Notes: generated by a model not told the origin, from the letters alone. A stretch of DNA of 64,000 nucleotides from Pseudonocardia bannensis (GCF_012911875.1 NZ_JAAXKZ010000003.1:1-64000), one strand, 5' to 3'. Shown: positions 1-8,606, counted from the stretch's first letter. Made by a program: numbers and translations.

Positions 1-359
1 GGTCACATCGGCACCGGAATCGAGTTCAGCGGCCACCGCTGGGAGGTCAAGGACTCCGGCGGGCAGCGGATCGGCCCGGGCGGCAACGCCTTCGCCGCGG
101 CCGGCGTCCGGGTGGCCGGGGACGGACTGCGCCTCGCCGTGGCGGCCGACGATCGGGTCTGGCGATGCGCGGAGGTGCGGCTTGCCGAGCCGCTCGGCGC
201 CGGCCGACACACGTCGATGTCGTGGGCCGGCTCGACCGGCCCGACCCGAACGTCGTGCTGGGCCTGTTCCTCTACGACGGGGACTCCCCGGAGGCCGCGC
301 ACCACGAGGTCGACATCGAGTTCTCCCGGTGGGGCGATCCCGGCGGCCGGGCCGGTTGA
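1..359 (+). pseudogene. Broken GH16-like beta-sandwich (glycoside hydrolase family 16 type) fragment
   Basis: Frame 1 reads GIEFSGHRWEVKDSGGQR near the start, typical of the opening strands of GH16-like concanavalin-fold domains. At about 205-215 the similarity jumps to frame 3, which continues VVGRLDRPDPNVVLGLFLYD and reaches EVDIEFSRWG at about 306-335. The E-x-D-x-E pattern fits the GH16 catalytic signature. A TGA at 357-359 follows at once, whereas intact domains continue for roughly another 100 residues. The gene is therefore interrupted by a frameshift and truncated at its 3' end, and its 5' end lies outside the window. Either a true pseudogene or a sequencing indel plus a rearrangement; the abrupt loss of similarity after 359 favours real decay. 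The family call rests on motif recall, not a search. Confidence 0.6.
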
Positions 360-498
360 TTCACCGTCCACCCCGGGGCGTCGCCCCCGCCGAGCCGGCC
401 GAGATCATGGTCTCAGGTGTCCGGTTCGTCCCGTACGGAAGGTGCGGGGCCGCGCGAAGTCGGACATATTTGAGCTCATACGTCCGAACGGAGGAACC

Positions 499-996
499 AT
501 GCCCACGGTTCTGGTGGCGGGCGACGACCGGGACGTGCGCGAGGTCGCCGTGTTCAAGTTGGAGCAGTCGGGCTATGAGGTCATCCTCGCCGAGGACGCG
601 GCGACCGCCCTGGCGCAGGCCCGCAGCCGGCGGCCCGACCTGGCGGTCCTCGACGTGATGATGCCGCGGATGACGGGTCTGGACGTGTGCCGGGCACCGC
701 GCGCCGAACCCGAGACCGCAGGCATCCGGGTCATCCTGCTCGCCGCCCGCGCCCAGGAGAGCGACGTGGAGGACGGCTTCACCGGGGGTGCCGACGACTA
801 CCTGACGAAGCCGTTCAGCCCACGGGAGCTGGGCCTGCCGGGTCCGGGCGGTACTCGCCGGGGCGAGCAGCTGACGGTTCCCGAGGCCGTCGTCGTCGAC
901 CGGTCGATGCTGGTCGTCGGCGTGACCGGCTCAGCGCCCCGGTCCGTCCGCTGCTGCTCGATCTGGTGGCGGCCGACGAACCGGATCCGCCCGTGA
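499..996 (+). CDS. Response-regulator receiver domain, C-terminus apparently frameshifted
   Basis: Starts at ATG 499 behind a clear GGAGG. Residues 1-110 are a CheY-like receiver: acidic pair in VAGDDRD, phospho-acceptor Asp in LAVLDVMMPRMTG, Lys in YLTKPFSPREL. The usual Thr/Ser switch residue is Ala (ILLAARAQ). After SPREL the annotated frame becomes low-complexity, but the +1 frame from about 836 reads CRVRAVLAGASS and stops at TGA 872-874, which is the expected last helix of a stand-alone receiver of about 125 residues. So one indel near 831-836 probably gave the gene a false 40-residue tail. No DNA-binding domain is present. It sits 0.4 kb upstream of a histidine kinase on the same strand and may be its partner (inference). 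Confidence 0.6.
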   Translation: MPTVLVAGDDRDVREVAVFKLEQSGYEVILAEDAATALAQARSRRPDLAVLDVMMPRMTGLDVCRAPRAEPETAGIRVILLAARAQESDVEDGFTGGADDYLTKPFSPRELGLPGPGGTRRGEQLTVPEAVVVDRSMLVVGVTGSAPRSVRCCSIWWRPTNRIRP

Positions 997-1445
997 TCGA
1001 CCGGCTCGCGGCGCCGGACGACCGCACCTGGCGCGCCCTGGAACCGGCGGTGGCGTCGTTGCTCGGCGCACTACTGTCCCCGACCGTGGACTGGACCTTC
1101 GCCGTGCTGTTCCTGCTCGTCGCCGTCGGGTACGGGCTGGTGCTGTCGCTGGCGGCGCTGGCCGTGGAGGAGTTCTCGTTCCACCGCTACCGCCGCCCCC
1201 GCGACCTCATGACCGCGTTCGCCGCGGCGGTCGCGGAGAACCTCGGCCACCGGCAGCTCACCGCGCTGTGGCCGGTGCGCGGCATCCGCGACGCCGTCCG
1301 CGGCGGGAAGGCGACCTGGGGTGAGATGACGCGCGTCGGTTTCGGCACCACGCCCGATCACGGGGCGGGCGCAGTGGGGCCGGCGCCCCTCACCGGTTCG
1401 ATCAGCGGAGCCGCGGAGGTGTGGACCGATGCAGCCCGACGCTGA
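880..1445 (+). pseudogene. Remnant: C-terminal end of a membrane glycosyltransferase (GT2 type)
   Basis: The frame ending at TGA 1443-1445 has a hydrophobic segment (WTFAVLFLLVAVGYGLVLSL), then a conserved cytoplasmic tail: EEFSFHRYRRPRDL, AENLGHRQLTALWPVRGIRD, KATWGEMTRVGF. This pattern, ending in a W-G-x-M-x-R-x-G-F signature, is the C-terminus of family 2 processive glycosyltransferases with C-terminal membrane helices. The catalytic GT domain (DxD, QxxRW) is absent upstream: the preceding DNA is the receiver gene. It is therefore a 3' remnant, overlapping the start of the histidine kinase by 17 bases. Together with the GH16 fragment it marks a degraded polysaccharide or two-component locus. 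Confidence 0.55.
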
Positions 1446-2712
1446 GCGCCGCGTGCCGGTCGGCGACCGGGACGCGCTACTGGCGGAGTACGGCCTCTCC
1501 GAGCTGGCCGGCGAGCCGGACCTGCAGGCACTGGCGGACCTGGCGACACAGATCTGCGCGGTGCCCAACGCCGTGGTCAACCTGATCAGCGAGAGGTGGC
1601 AGCACCAGATCGGCGCCGTCGGGTTCACCCCGTCGATCTGCTCGCGCGAGGACTCGATGTGTGCGGTGAGCATGGTGGAGCCCGGCCTGGTCGCGGTTCC
1701 CGACGCGCGCCGCGATCCCCGGTTCGCCCGCAGCCCGTTCGTCACCGGCGATGTCGCGAACGTCCGGTTCTATGCAGCCAGCCAGCTCCGCGCCCCGTCC
1801 GGGCAGGTGCTGGGAACGCTGTGCGTGTTCGACGACGTCGTCCGCGGCCTCACCGACCAGCAGGCCCGCGGCCTCACCCAGCTCGCGCACCAGGTCGTCG
1901 ACGTCCTCGAGCTGCGCCGGCGCACCCGGCTGCTGACCGCGGCCGTCGATGAGCTGACCAGGGCCCGCGCCGAGCTGCTGCGGTCCAACGCCGAGCTCAC
2001 CGCATTCGCGGGGCAGGTCAGCCACGACCTGCGCAACCCGCTGGCCGGCCTGGCCGGGTTCCTCGAGCTGCTGGCCGATCATCCGGCGGTACGCGACGAC
2101 CCGACCGCCTCCAACCACGTGAAGCGGGCGCTGGCCTCGTCCGGCCGGATGCACGAGCTGGTGGACGAGCTGCTCGCCTACGCCCGGCTGGGCGGCGGGT
2201 TGCGGCGGGTGCCGGTCGATCTGCGCGCGCTGCTGGCCGACATGGGCCAGGACTTTGCGGCCACCGGTCTCGCCGAGGGACTCGAGTCCGACGTCGGCCC
2301 GCTGCCGACCGTGCTCGCCGACCCCGTCCAGGTGCGTGCTCTCATGCAGAACCTGCTGGTCAACACGGTGCGGTTCCGGCGTCCGGACCGCACGCCCATG
2401 CTGCGCATCCGCGCGGAACGGGAGGGCGACCTCTGGCGGATCGAAGTGGCCGACAACGGCGTCGGGGTGCCGCCCGATCGGCGCGAGGACGCGTTCACAC
2501 TGCTGACGCAGGTGCACGAGCTGGGCGCCGTGCCGGGCGGCAACGGGATCGGTCTGGCCACGTGCCGGCGGATCGTCAACGCCCACGGCGGCAGCATCGG
2601 CATCACCGACGGGATCGACGGTGGGGCCGCGGTGTGGTTCACGCTCCCCGACGGCGGCGAGGCCCTCAATGGTGCCCTCAATGGTGCGGCAGGGCCTGCA
2701 GGGCGATCATGA
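1429..2712 (+). CDS. GAF-domain sensor histidine kinase
   Basis: Cytosolic two-component sensor of 427 residues. Residues about 30-165 form a GAF domain (SREDSMCAVSM, ASQLRAPSGQVLGTLCVFDD), followed by a short coiled coil and the kinase core: H box SHDLRNPLAGL with phospho-acceptor His199, N box MQNLLVNTVRFR, G boxes DNGVGVP and GNGIGLATCRRI. No membrane segment, so it senses an internal ligand or redox/light state through GAF. The catalytic boxes are intact, unlike the neighbouring decayed genes. The start codon overlaps the tail of the glycosyltransferase remnant. The receiver gene at 499 is the obvious candidate partner. The C-terminus ends in a short repeat (ALNGALNGA). Confidence 0.85.
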   Translation: MQPDAERRVPVGDRDALLAEYGLSELAGEPDLQALADLATQICAVPNAVVNLISERWQHQIGAVGFTPSICSREDSMCAVSMVEPGLVAVPDARRDPRFARSPFVTGDVANVRFYAASQLRAPSGQVLGTLCVFDDVVRGLTDQQARGLTQLAHQVVDVLELRRRTRLLTAAVDELTRARAELLRSNAELTAFAGQVSHDLRNPLAGLAGFLELLADHPAVRDDPTASNHVKRALASSGRMHELVDELLAYARLGGGLRRVPVDLRALLADMGQDFAATGLAEGLESDVGPLPTVLADPVQVRALMQNLLVNTVRFRRPDRTPMLRIRAEREGDLWRIEVADNGVGVPPDRREDAFTLLTQVHELGAVPGGNGIGLATCRRIVNAHGGSIGITDGIDGGAAVWFTLPDGGEALNGALNGAAGPAGRS

Positions 2713-2774
2713 CCACGCCGAGCGCGGCGGTCACGACGGCCGGGCCGAGCCTCCGCGGACGGGGGCCGGCCGGG

Positions 2775-3209
2775 TCACGTCGTCGGGGCCGCCTGCTGAT
2801 CCGCCTGGGGCGTCGCGGCGACCGACCGCCCATGGCCGAGCACCTTCGCCTTGGCCAGCTCGTAGTCGTCCGCCGAGATCGCCCCGCGGTCACGCAGGTC
2901 GGCGAGCTTCGAGAGCTCGTCAGCGGTGCTGGCCGTTCCGGCCGACTCCCGGATGTAGCTGCGGAACGCCTGGTCGTTGCGCTCGGCCTGGGCCCGCGCG
3001 CGCTCGTTCATCGACCGGCCGCGCGCGATCAGATAGACCAGCGCACCCAGCCACGGGAACACGATGATGAACAGGGTCCACAAGGCCTTTCCCCAGCCGG
3101 ACAGGTCGTGGTCCCGGAAGAGGTCGCTCAGGATCGCGATGAGCAGCCAGATCCAGGCGAACAGCAGCATGAACCAGAAGATCGACACCAGTACGTCCCA
3201 CAGCGACAT
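2775..3209 (-). CDS. PLDc_N/SHOCT-domain membrane protein
   Basis: 144 residues. The first 60 hold two membrane helices (VLVSIFWFMLLFAWIWLLIAIL and WTLFIIVFPWLGALVYLI) separated by a short charged loop, the usual PLDc_N arrangement. The C-terminal third (ELSKLADLRDRGAISADDYE) is a SHOCT module, a short helical oligomerisation motif common in actinobacterial membrane and phage proteins. A GGGAGGAG ribosome site lies 6 bases before the ATG. The gene converges on the histidine kinase gene. Function is unknown beyond a likely small envelope or stress protein. Confidence 0.85.
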   Translation of the reverse strand: MSLWDVLVSIFWFMLLFAWIWLLIAILSDLFRDHDLSGWGKALWTLFIIVFPWLGALVYLIARGRSMNERARAQAERNDQAFRSYIRESAGTASTADELSKLADLRDRGAISADDYELAKAKVLGHGRSVAATPQADQQAAPTT

Positions 3210-3430
3210 CGCCCACTCCTCCCACTGCAGGGGAGCCCGGAGGGCCCGCAGCCCGGGGGCAGCGTGCGCTCCCGGGCGGGACTATGCCTCACCCGCAACG
3301 GGTGACCGCCGGTTGCGCGAAGGCGCAGGCCGACCTCACCGCGACGCGGCCGGTAGACCGTGAGCGCGCGGCGTAGTTCGCCGGAGTCGATCCGGGTCCC
3401 ACCCGGCCCCACCGCGGCGGGCCACGACGC

Positions 3431-3610
3431 TCAGTCGCCGCGTTCGCGGTGGTAGGCCTCCCACATGTGCTCGGCGAACCAGACGATCGCCGGGCCGTTG
3501 GCGTCGAGCCCGGGAAGCAGCCGGATCGACTCGTACGCGTCTTCCACACAGCGCACCAGCAGGTCGCGTTCCTGGTCCACGGTCGACTTCGTCTGCGTCG
3601 TTGTCGACAT
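3431..3610 (-). CDS. Small acidic hypothetical protein (59 aa)
   Basis: The chosen start is the ATG at 3610, preceded by GAGGAG eight bases upstream; a longer reading from 3856 is possible but adds low-complexity sequence with no ribosome site. The protein is soluble and helical (DQERDLLVRCVEDAYESIRL, then WFAEHMWEAYHRERGD). No family recognised. It stands alone between the SHOCT gene and a large hypothetical gene, all on the minus strand. Confidence 0.65.
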   Translation of the reverse strand: MSTTTQTKSTVDQERDLLVRCVEDAYESIRLLPGLDANGPAIVWFAEHMWEAYHRERGD

Positions 3611-3941
3611 CCCACGCTCCTCAGGCTCGATCGCACGGTTGCGGTGGGAAGCCTGCCGGGCGGCCCGGACGCCGGGCGTCGGCCCGACGAGGCCAGAACG
3701 GCGCCGTGACTCGACCTGCGGAGTCGAGACGCCGGCCCCGTTCGTACCCATTTCCGGGTAGGCGGATCGCGCTGTCGCCCCCGTCGACACCAGCAGCGGC
3801 GCCCCCGTGGTGCACCCCGGCTCGTTCTGCGCGGGCGCCGGCACGGTCGGCGTCACCAGGAAGGAGACCGCGATGCGGTGCCAGACCGCCGAGGACGGGC
3901 GGTTGCGCCGGGCGAGCGGCTGATTGCGCGCGCTCGCGGCC
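3611..3941. other. 331-bp region without a convincing gene
   Basis: Lies between the 59-aa gene and the 3' end of the large hypothetical gene. The only notable item is an unusually good ribosome site (AGGAAGGAG, about 3859-3867) on the plus strand, followed by ATG 3873 and a 16-codon open frame ending at TGA 3921-3923. This could be a leader peptide or chance. I see no terminator, tRNA or repeat. Confidence 0.4.
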
Positions 3942-5627
3942 TCAGCGGGCGCGGGCGCCGGCGGGCGGGAGCCGCCCGGCGCCGAACCAGTTCGCGGGCC
4001 GCGGGCCGCCCGGCCGCCCGCCCCGGGCCTCCAGCCGCCGGGTGACCTCGCGGCCGCCCTCGCCGGTCCGGGCCAGCGCAGACAGCGCCAGGTCGCGGTG
4101 CTTCGGCTCGTCGGTGCGCCGGAGGAAGCGCGACAGCTCGTGCGCCGCGGTCCGCGAGTCGCGCGCCGCGACCCACGCGGCCAGCTCGGCTTCGGCGACC
4201 TCCGCGCGCACCGCGGCCATCCGCACGCACACGTACTCGATGTCCTCGTCGGCGAGCTCGCCGACCAGCGGGGCGTGCACGCCCTGCTCGGTGAGCATCT
4301 GGTGGCAGGCCCACAGCCCGATCGGGGTCAACGACACCACCGTCGGGTCCGGGTCGTCGCGCTCGGCGAGCTCGGCGAGGTGGGCGTGGTCGAAGCTCTC
4401 CTCGAGCTCGACGGCGCCGAGCAGCTCCAGGGCGTCGAGCAGCGCGGTGACGTCGCGGCGCCACAGTCGCTGCTCGACGTCGCCGGCGAGGTCGTCGACC
4501 ACGCAGCCGAACTGCTCGTTGACCGCCTCGCGGACCAGCCGGTGGAACAGCTCGACGGGCACCGGGCCGCCGGCTGCGGAGTACAGGTTCAGCCACAGCA
4601 TCGGGAACGCGTCGCCCAGCGACATGCTGAACAGCGACGGCGACCCGAACACGTTGCTGCCGCCGAAGTGCTCGCCGAGACTGCCGAGGGCCTCGAACGC
4701 GCGGCGCCACAGCTCGATCGGGCGGTGCAGCAGGGGGGTGGCGCTCTTCACCGGCACGAGCCGGCGATGGACGATCCGGACGAGCCGGGCCTGCCGTGCC
4801 CAGTGCATCAACAGGGAGATCTCGGGCAGGTCGTCGGCCGTGCGGGCGCTGTCGCGGTAGAACTGGTCCAGACCCAGCGAGTCGGCGAGCGCGAGTGCGT
4901 CACGCAACCACAGCCGGCCGTCCTTCGTGAGCCGGCGCCCGGCACGGACCCAGCGGGTGAACGCGCGCAACTGGTCGAGCGCGACGCTGCCCTCCGCCGC
5001 GGCGACCAGCTCCGCGGCCGTCGGCAGCAGCACCGGTCCGAGCCCCGGGAACGTGTCGCGCTCCGCCTCGGCCCGCCGGGCCGCCTCCTCCCGCGTGATG
5101 AAGTCCAGGACGTCGCGGTCGATGTCCAGCTCGCCGGACCGGGCCTGCTCCAGGAACCGCTGCACGGCCAGCACGTCGCCCTTGTCGACGCCGTGGCGCA
5201 TCATCTGCACGCCCCAGAACTTGCCGAGGTCGTAGTTGCGCTCGTCGGCCAGGGCGTCGAACAGCGCGGGCGTGCTGTCGTCGACCTGGGCGTGCAGCTC
5301 GACGACCGGCGCGGAGCGTGAGTCGAGGTGGTCGCGCTCGACCAGCAGGCCGATCAGCGCGTGTAGCGCGGCGGGGATCTCCGCCCAATCGGAGTCGGCC
5401 ACGGCCACCGCCCGCGGGAACCAGACAGCCAGTGCGTCGGCGATGTGGGCTCGTGTCCAGTGTCCGAGCCGGCCGTCGACGCCGTGCTTGTAGTCGAGGG
5501 CGGCAGCGACGAGCGCGGGATCGACCTCGCGCCCGCGGCGCCGGGAACGGGCCAGCACGGCGTTCAGCAGTCGATCCCGGACGACGCTGTACTCCTCATG
5601 TTCATGAGGCGCGAAGACCAGGCGCAT
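3942..5627 (-). CDS. Large hypothetical protein (561 aa)
   Basis: Start set at ATG 5627 (MRLVFAPHEHEEYSVVRDRL), with AAGG upstream; a longer frame to 5810 adds a Pro/Arg-rich tail that looks non-coding and would run into the divergent gene. The protein is soluble and mostly helical, with no signal peptide or membrane segment. It has a central Trp/His-rich block (LMHWARQARLVRIVHRRLVP, PIELWRRAFEALGSLGEHFG) and a probable winged-helix-like part near residues 420-470. The last 30 residues are Gly/Pro/Arg-rich. I do not recognise the family. It is divergent from a 102-aa gene across 149 bp. Confidence 0.7.
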   Translation of the reverse strand: MRLVFAPHEHEEYSVVRDRLLNAVLARSRRRGREVDPALVAAALDYKHGVDGRLGHWTRAHIADALAVWFPRAVAVADSDWAEIPAALHALIGLLVERDHLDSRSAPVVELHAQVDDSTPALFDALADERNYDLGKFWGVQMMRHGVDKGDVLAVQRFLEQARSGELDIDRDVLDFITREEAARRAEAERDTFPGLGPVLLPTAAELVAAAEGSVALDQLRAFTRWVRAGRRLTKDGRLWLRDALALADSLGLDQFYRDSARTADDLPEISLLMHWARQARLVRIVHRRLVPVKSATPLLHRPIELWRRAFEALGSLGEHFGGSNVFGSPSLFSMSLGDAFPMLWLNLYSAAGGPVPVELFHRLVREAVNEQFGCVVDDLAGDVEQRLWRRDVTALLDALELLGAVELEESFDHAHLAELAERDDPDPTVVSLTPIGLWACHQMLTEQGVHAPLVGELADEDIEYVCVRMAAVRAEVAEAELAAWVAARDSRTAAHELSRFLRRTDEPKHRDLALSALARTGEGGREVTRRLEARGGRPGGPRPANWFGAGRLPPAGARAR

Positions 5628-5776
5628 TCGTTCCACCTTGGCAGTCCGAAGATCGCGACTCGCACGCGGGGGCGGGTGAACCCCTTCCCAGGAGGGGACT
5701 GATCGTTCTAGCGTGCGTGTGTCCGTAGTCACATCGACGGGGCCGGCGCCGGTCGGCCACCACCGAGGAGGCCACC

Positions 5777-6085
5777 GTGCACCCGCACCGTCTGGAACAG
5801 CTCGTCGCATCGGTGCCCGCCACGATCGGCCGGGAGCAACGCGCGCGTCTCACGGCACATGCCGACGCGTCCGACAGCTGCCGGTGCCGCATCCAGGCCC
5901 TGCGCACGGAGCTGGAGCTGGCGCTCGACGGGCGCGAGGGCTCCGCGTCCGCGCTCGACCTGGCCTGCGAGCTCGACAAGCTCGAGCGCGTGCAACAGCG
6001 CGTCGACGGCTGGCTGACCGCGCTGGTCGAGGAGCTCACGCGCACCCCCTACGCCGTGGACTACGGCGACGGCGTCCCCGCCTGA
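5777..6085 (+). CDS. Hypothetical protein (102 aa)
   Basis: GTG start at 5777 with GAGGAGG five bases upstream. Soluble, strongly helical and charged (LRTELELALDGREGSASALD, CELDKLERVQQRVDGWL), with one Cys-x-Cys pair (SCRCR). Divergent from the 561-aa hypothetical gene. A TAGCGT hexamer at about 5710 could be its -10 box. No family recognised. Confidence 0.6.
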   Translation: MHPHRLEQLVASVPATIGREQRARLTAHADASDSCRCRIQALRTELELALDGREGSASALDLACELDKLERVQQRVDGWLTALVEELTRTPYAVDYGDGVPA

Positions 6086-6301
6086 GCTCCCCGTCACAGG
6101 CGCACGCCTGCCTCTGCACTCGATCGCGGTCGTCCCGGATTCTCCGAAGATCGCGCGCCTCGCCCGGCCGGGCCGGCCGGCGTCCACGCGCTGACCTGCA
6201 CCGGCTTCCAGCGGCCGGCGGCCCACCCCGCCGGTGCCCGCTGAACTGGTCCAGGATGGGGGCGGCCGACGGACAGGCCGACATCGACGGAGGGGTCGCG
6301 C

Positions 6302-7267
6302 GTGCGCGCAGTGCAGGTGGTGCGGTTGGACGGGCCGGCGGCGGTCGAGGTGCACGACGTGCCCGAACCGGCCCGGGGTGAGAACGACGTGCTGATCGAC
6401 GTCCGCGCAGCCGGGGCCAACTTCCCCGACGTGCTGCTGACCAAGGGCCTGTACCAGTACAAGCCCGAGCTGCCGTTCGTGCTGGGCTCCGAGCTGGCCG
6501 GAGTCGTCCGCGAGGCACCCGACGGTTCGGCGCTGCGCCCCGGCGACCGGGTCGCGGCCTTCTCGACCTACGGCGGGTACGCCGAGGTGGCCGCCGTGGA
6601 CTCCGATCGGGTGCTGCCGCTGCCCGACCAGGTGTCGTTCACCGCGGGCGCATGCCTGCCGATGAACTACCTCACTGCCCACTTCGCGCTGCTGGTCCGG
6701 GGGCAGCTACGTGACGGGCAGACCGTCCTGGTGCAGGGAGCCGCTGGTGGCGTGGGAACGGCCGTCACCCAGCTCGCCCGGGCGCTCGGCGCCAGGGTGA
6801 TCGCGGTGGTGTCCTCCGACGCCAAGGCGGAGGTGGCGAAGGCCGCCGGGGCACACGAGACCGTGGCCGTGGACGGCTTCAAGGACGCCGTCACGGAGCT
6901 CACCGGCGGCCGCGGGGTGGACCTCGTGGTGGATCCGGTCGGCGGTGATCGCTTCACCGACTCGCTGCGCAGCCTCGCCCCGTTCGGCCGGCTCCTCGTC
7001 GTCGGGTTCACCGCCGGGGACATCCCGACGGTGCGGGTGAACCGGCTACTCCTGGGCAACATCGACGTCGTCGGTGTGGCATGGGGTGGCTACGCGCTGG
7101 CGCGCCCGGGGTACGTGGCCCAGCAGTGGAACGAACTGCTGCCGCACCTGAGCGCCGGCAGACTCGATCCGCTGATCTCCGAGACGTTCCCGCTGGAGAA
7201 GGCCGCCGAGGCCCTCGCGCGGATCGACGAGCGCCGGGTCACCGGGAAGGTCGTGCTGGAGCCCTGA
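6302..7267 (+). CDS. Quinone oxidoreductase-like MDR-family protein
   Basis: 321 residues of the medium-chain dehydrogenase/reductase superfamily, quinone-reductase branch. N-terminal GroES-like domain (VLIDVRAAGANFPDVLLTKG, LPFVLGSELAGVV), then a Rossmann fold with the NADPH motif VQGAAGGVGTAVTQLA. It lacks the zinc ligands of true alcohol dehydrogenases, so the expected reaction is NADPH-dependent reduction of a quinone or enone. GTG start behind GGAGGGG. Stands alone; 216 bp upstream contain nothing notable. Confidence 0.9.
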   Translation: MRAVQVVRLDGPAAVEVHDVPEPARGENDVLIDVRAAGANFPDVLLTKGLYQYKPELPFVLGSELAGVVREAPDGSALRPGDRVAAFSTYGGYAEVAAVDSDRVLPLPDQVSFTAGACLPMNYLTAHFALLVRGQLRDGQTVLVQGAAGGVGTAVTQLARALGARVIAVVSSDAKAEVAKAAGAHETVAVDGFKDAVTELTGGRGVDLVVDPVGGDRFTDSLRSLAPFGRLLVVGFTAGDIPTVRVNRLLLGNIDVVGVAWGGYALARPGYVAQQWNELLPHLSAGRLDPLISETFPLEKAAEALARIDERRVTGKVVLEP

Positions 7268-7382
7268 GCCCCGGCCAGGGGTGGTTTCCGGCTGTTTCCG
7301 CGCCGCCGGGGCGCGGGTACGGGCACGTAGCGGTGTCGCTCACCGATGACACCGCGCAGGATTTCTCCGGGACGGGAACACG

Positions 7383-7478
7383 GTGATCGCCTTCTTCTCC
7401 AGCCGGTCGGGCCGGCTCCTCGCGCTGCTCGTGGCCGCGCTGCTGGCGGGTGTCCTGATCCTGGGAACGGTCGTGTAG
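7383..7478 (+). CDS. Tiny membrane peptide (31 aa), copy 1
   Basis: GTG start, reading [20 protein letters not shown] and ending in a hydrophobic stretch to TAG 7476-7478. It is a single membrane helix with a short basic N-terminus. A second copy with the same first eight residues lies at 8508, just after the collagen-like gene, which argues that both are real genes and not chance frames. The collagen-like gene begins 21 bases after this stop, so the two are probably co-transcribed. Function unknown; membrane anchor or accessory to the collagen-like protein is inference. Confidence 0.6.
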   Translation: MIAFFSSRSGRLLALLVAALLAGVLILGTVV

Positions 7479-7499
7479 TCCCCACGCCGAAGGAGTGCC

Positions 7500-8426
7500 A
7501 TGGATCCGACGACAGAGCCATCAACCGCCCGGGACCAGTCGGCGGGGCCGGACGCCGAGGCGTCGACGGCTACGGCCGCACCGTCCCCGACGGCGCAGCC
7601 GGACGCGCCTGGCGGAGAGGGCTCCGGGGGTGCTCGGAAGTCCAAGGGCGATCGGGGAGCCCGCGGGAAGCCGGGTGCGCGGAAGGCACAGGGAGAGCCG
7701 GACGCCAAGAGGGCCAAGGGCGCTCGCGGGGACCAGGGGGCCAGGAGCGGGCCGGGGTCGCGAGGCGGGCAGGACGCCGTAGAGGACCGGGGCGCACGTG
7801 GCGAGCGGGGTGACCCGGGTGAACCCGGCGCACGGGGCGAGCAAGGGCCACCGGGGGAACGCGGCCCCGCAGGGGAGCGCGGGCCGGCCGGGCCCGGCGG
7901 CGAGGCCGGACCGCCGGGAGCGCGTGGAGAGACAGGGCCGCGTGGAGCCGCCGGACTCACAGGGCTGCCCGGCGAGACCGGGCCGCGTGGTGAACCGGGC
8001 CTGCGTGGTGAACCGGGCCTGCGTGGCGAGCCGGGTCCGCCCGGTGAGCCGGGGCCGCGTGGTGAACGGGGTCCGCGCGGTGAACCGGGGCCGCCTGGTG
8101 AACCGGGGCCGCCTGGTGAACCGGGGCCGCGTGGTGAGCCCGGTCCGCGTGGTGAGCCCGGTCCCGCTGGTGGGCCGGGTCTACGTGGTGAGCCTGGCCC
8201 GGCTGGTGAGCCTGGCCCGCGTGGTGAGCCCGGGCCGGCGGGGCCGCCCGGCCCGGCCGGGCGACTGCTCGACGCCGGGGTGATCCTCGCCCCGTTGGTG
8301 TCCCTGCCCGCCACGCTCGTCAACACCGCGGTCAGCGTCGCCGACGCCGGGCTCGCCCTGCAGCGAAAGCTGTGGAGGATGGTGCTCCCCGGCTTCGGGT
8401 CGGGGGAGGCGGACCGGCGGAGCTGA
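7500..8426 (+). CDS. Bacterial collagen-like protein
   Basis: 308 residues in three parts. Residues 1-95: a Thr/Pro/Ala- then Gly/Lys-rich, irregular collagen-like region. Residues about 97-255: some 50 near-perfect Gly-X-Y triplets ([20 protein letters not shown] type), rich in GEP, GPR and GPP. Residues about 256-300: a C-terminal part with an amphipathic or membrane segment ([20 protein letters not shown]) and a second helix ([15 protein letters not shown]). There is no obvious signal peptide, so the location is uncertain; the C-terminal segment may tether it. Ribosome site AAGGAG before ATG 7500. Followed by a strong terminator hairpin. Bacterial collagens form triple helices at the surface; that role here is inferred. 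Confidence 0.85.
   Translation: MDPTTEPSTARDQSAGPDAEASTATAAPSPTAQPDAPGGEGSGGARKSKGDRGARGKPGARKAQGEPDAKRAKGARGDQGARSGPGSRGGQDAVEDRGARGERGDPGEPGARGEQGPPGERGPAGERGPAGPGGEAGPPGARGETGPRGAAGLTGLPGETGPRGEPGLRGEPGLRGEPGPPGEPGPRGERGPRGEPGPPGEPGPPGEPGPRGEPGPRGEPGPAGGPGLRGEPGPAGEPGPRGEPGPAGPPGPAGRLLDAGVILAPLVSLPATLVNTAVSVADAGLALQRKLWRMVLPGFGSGEADRRS
7983..8245 (+). repeat. Tandem 9/18-bp coding repeats of the collagen triplets
   Basis: The DNA repeats variations of cgtggtgaaccgggcctg in register with Gly-X-Y codons. Copies are imperfect, in-frame and coding, so length changes by slippage would preserve the frame. The same DNA gives long open frames on the other strand, which are artefacts. Confidence 0.8.
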
Positions 8427-8443
8427 CCGGGCTCCGCAGCGTG

Positions 8444-8473
8444 CCGTCACCGACCCGTGTCGGTCGGTGACGG
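8444..8473 (+). terminator. Terminator hairpin after the collagen-like gene
   Basis: Perfect 12-bp stem CCGTCACCGACC / GGTCGGTGACGG with a 6-base loop, 18 bases after the collagen stop. No U-run, as usual in high-GC actinobacteria. It separates the collagen gene from the second tiny peptide gene. Confidence 0.75.
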
Positions 8474-8507
8474 TGTTCGGCCGGTGCCGGCGCGGGTAAT
8501 CGCTTTC

Positions 8508-8606
8508 GTGATCGCCTTCTTCTCCAGCCGGCTGGGCTGCCTGGGTTCGCTGCTCGTGTCGCTGCTGCTCACGGGTCTGCTGATCCTGCTGCTGTACCTG
8601 CTCTGA
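8508..8606 (+). CDS. Tiny membrane peptide (32 aa), copy 2
   Basis: GTG start; begins MIAFFSSRLGCLGSLLVSLL and ends in LILLLYLL before TGA 8604-8606. Almost wholly hydrophobic, one membrane helix. It shares MIAFFSSR, then alternating Leu/Gly positions, with the copy at 7383, at the DNA level as well (21 or more identical bases at the start). It lies beyond the collagen terminator and converges on the BCCT transporter gene. No strong ribosome site is visible (GCGGG at about -14). Confidence 0.55.
   Translation: MIAFFSSRLGCLGSLLVSLLLTGLLILLLYLL

Noticed and set aside
2678-2893. Short minus-strand frame ending in a hydrophobic stretch (AVVTAALGVVMIALQALPHH)
   Set aside because: Overlaps the end of the kinase gene and the SHOCT gene, and has no ribosome site or plausible start near the hydrophobic part.
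3873-3923. 16-codon plus-strand frame behind a strong AGGAAGGAG
   Set aside because: Too short, no similarity recalled and no downstream gene on that strand for it to lead; kept only as a remark on the gap.
7983-8245. Collagen repeat DNA as a non-coding satellite or CRISPR-like array
   Set aside because: Repeats are in register with Gly-X-Y codons and vary at X and Y positions.
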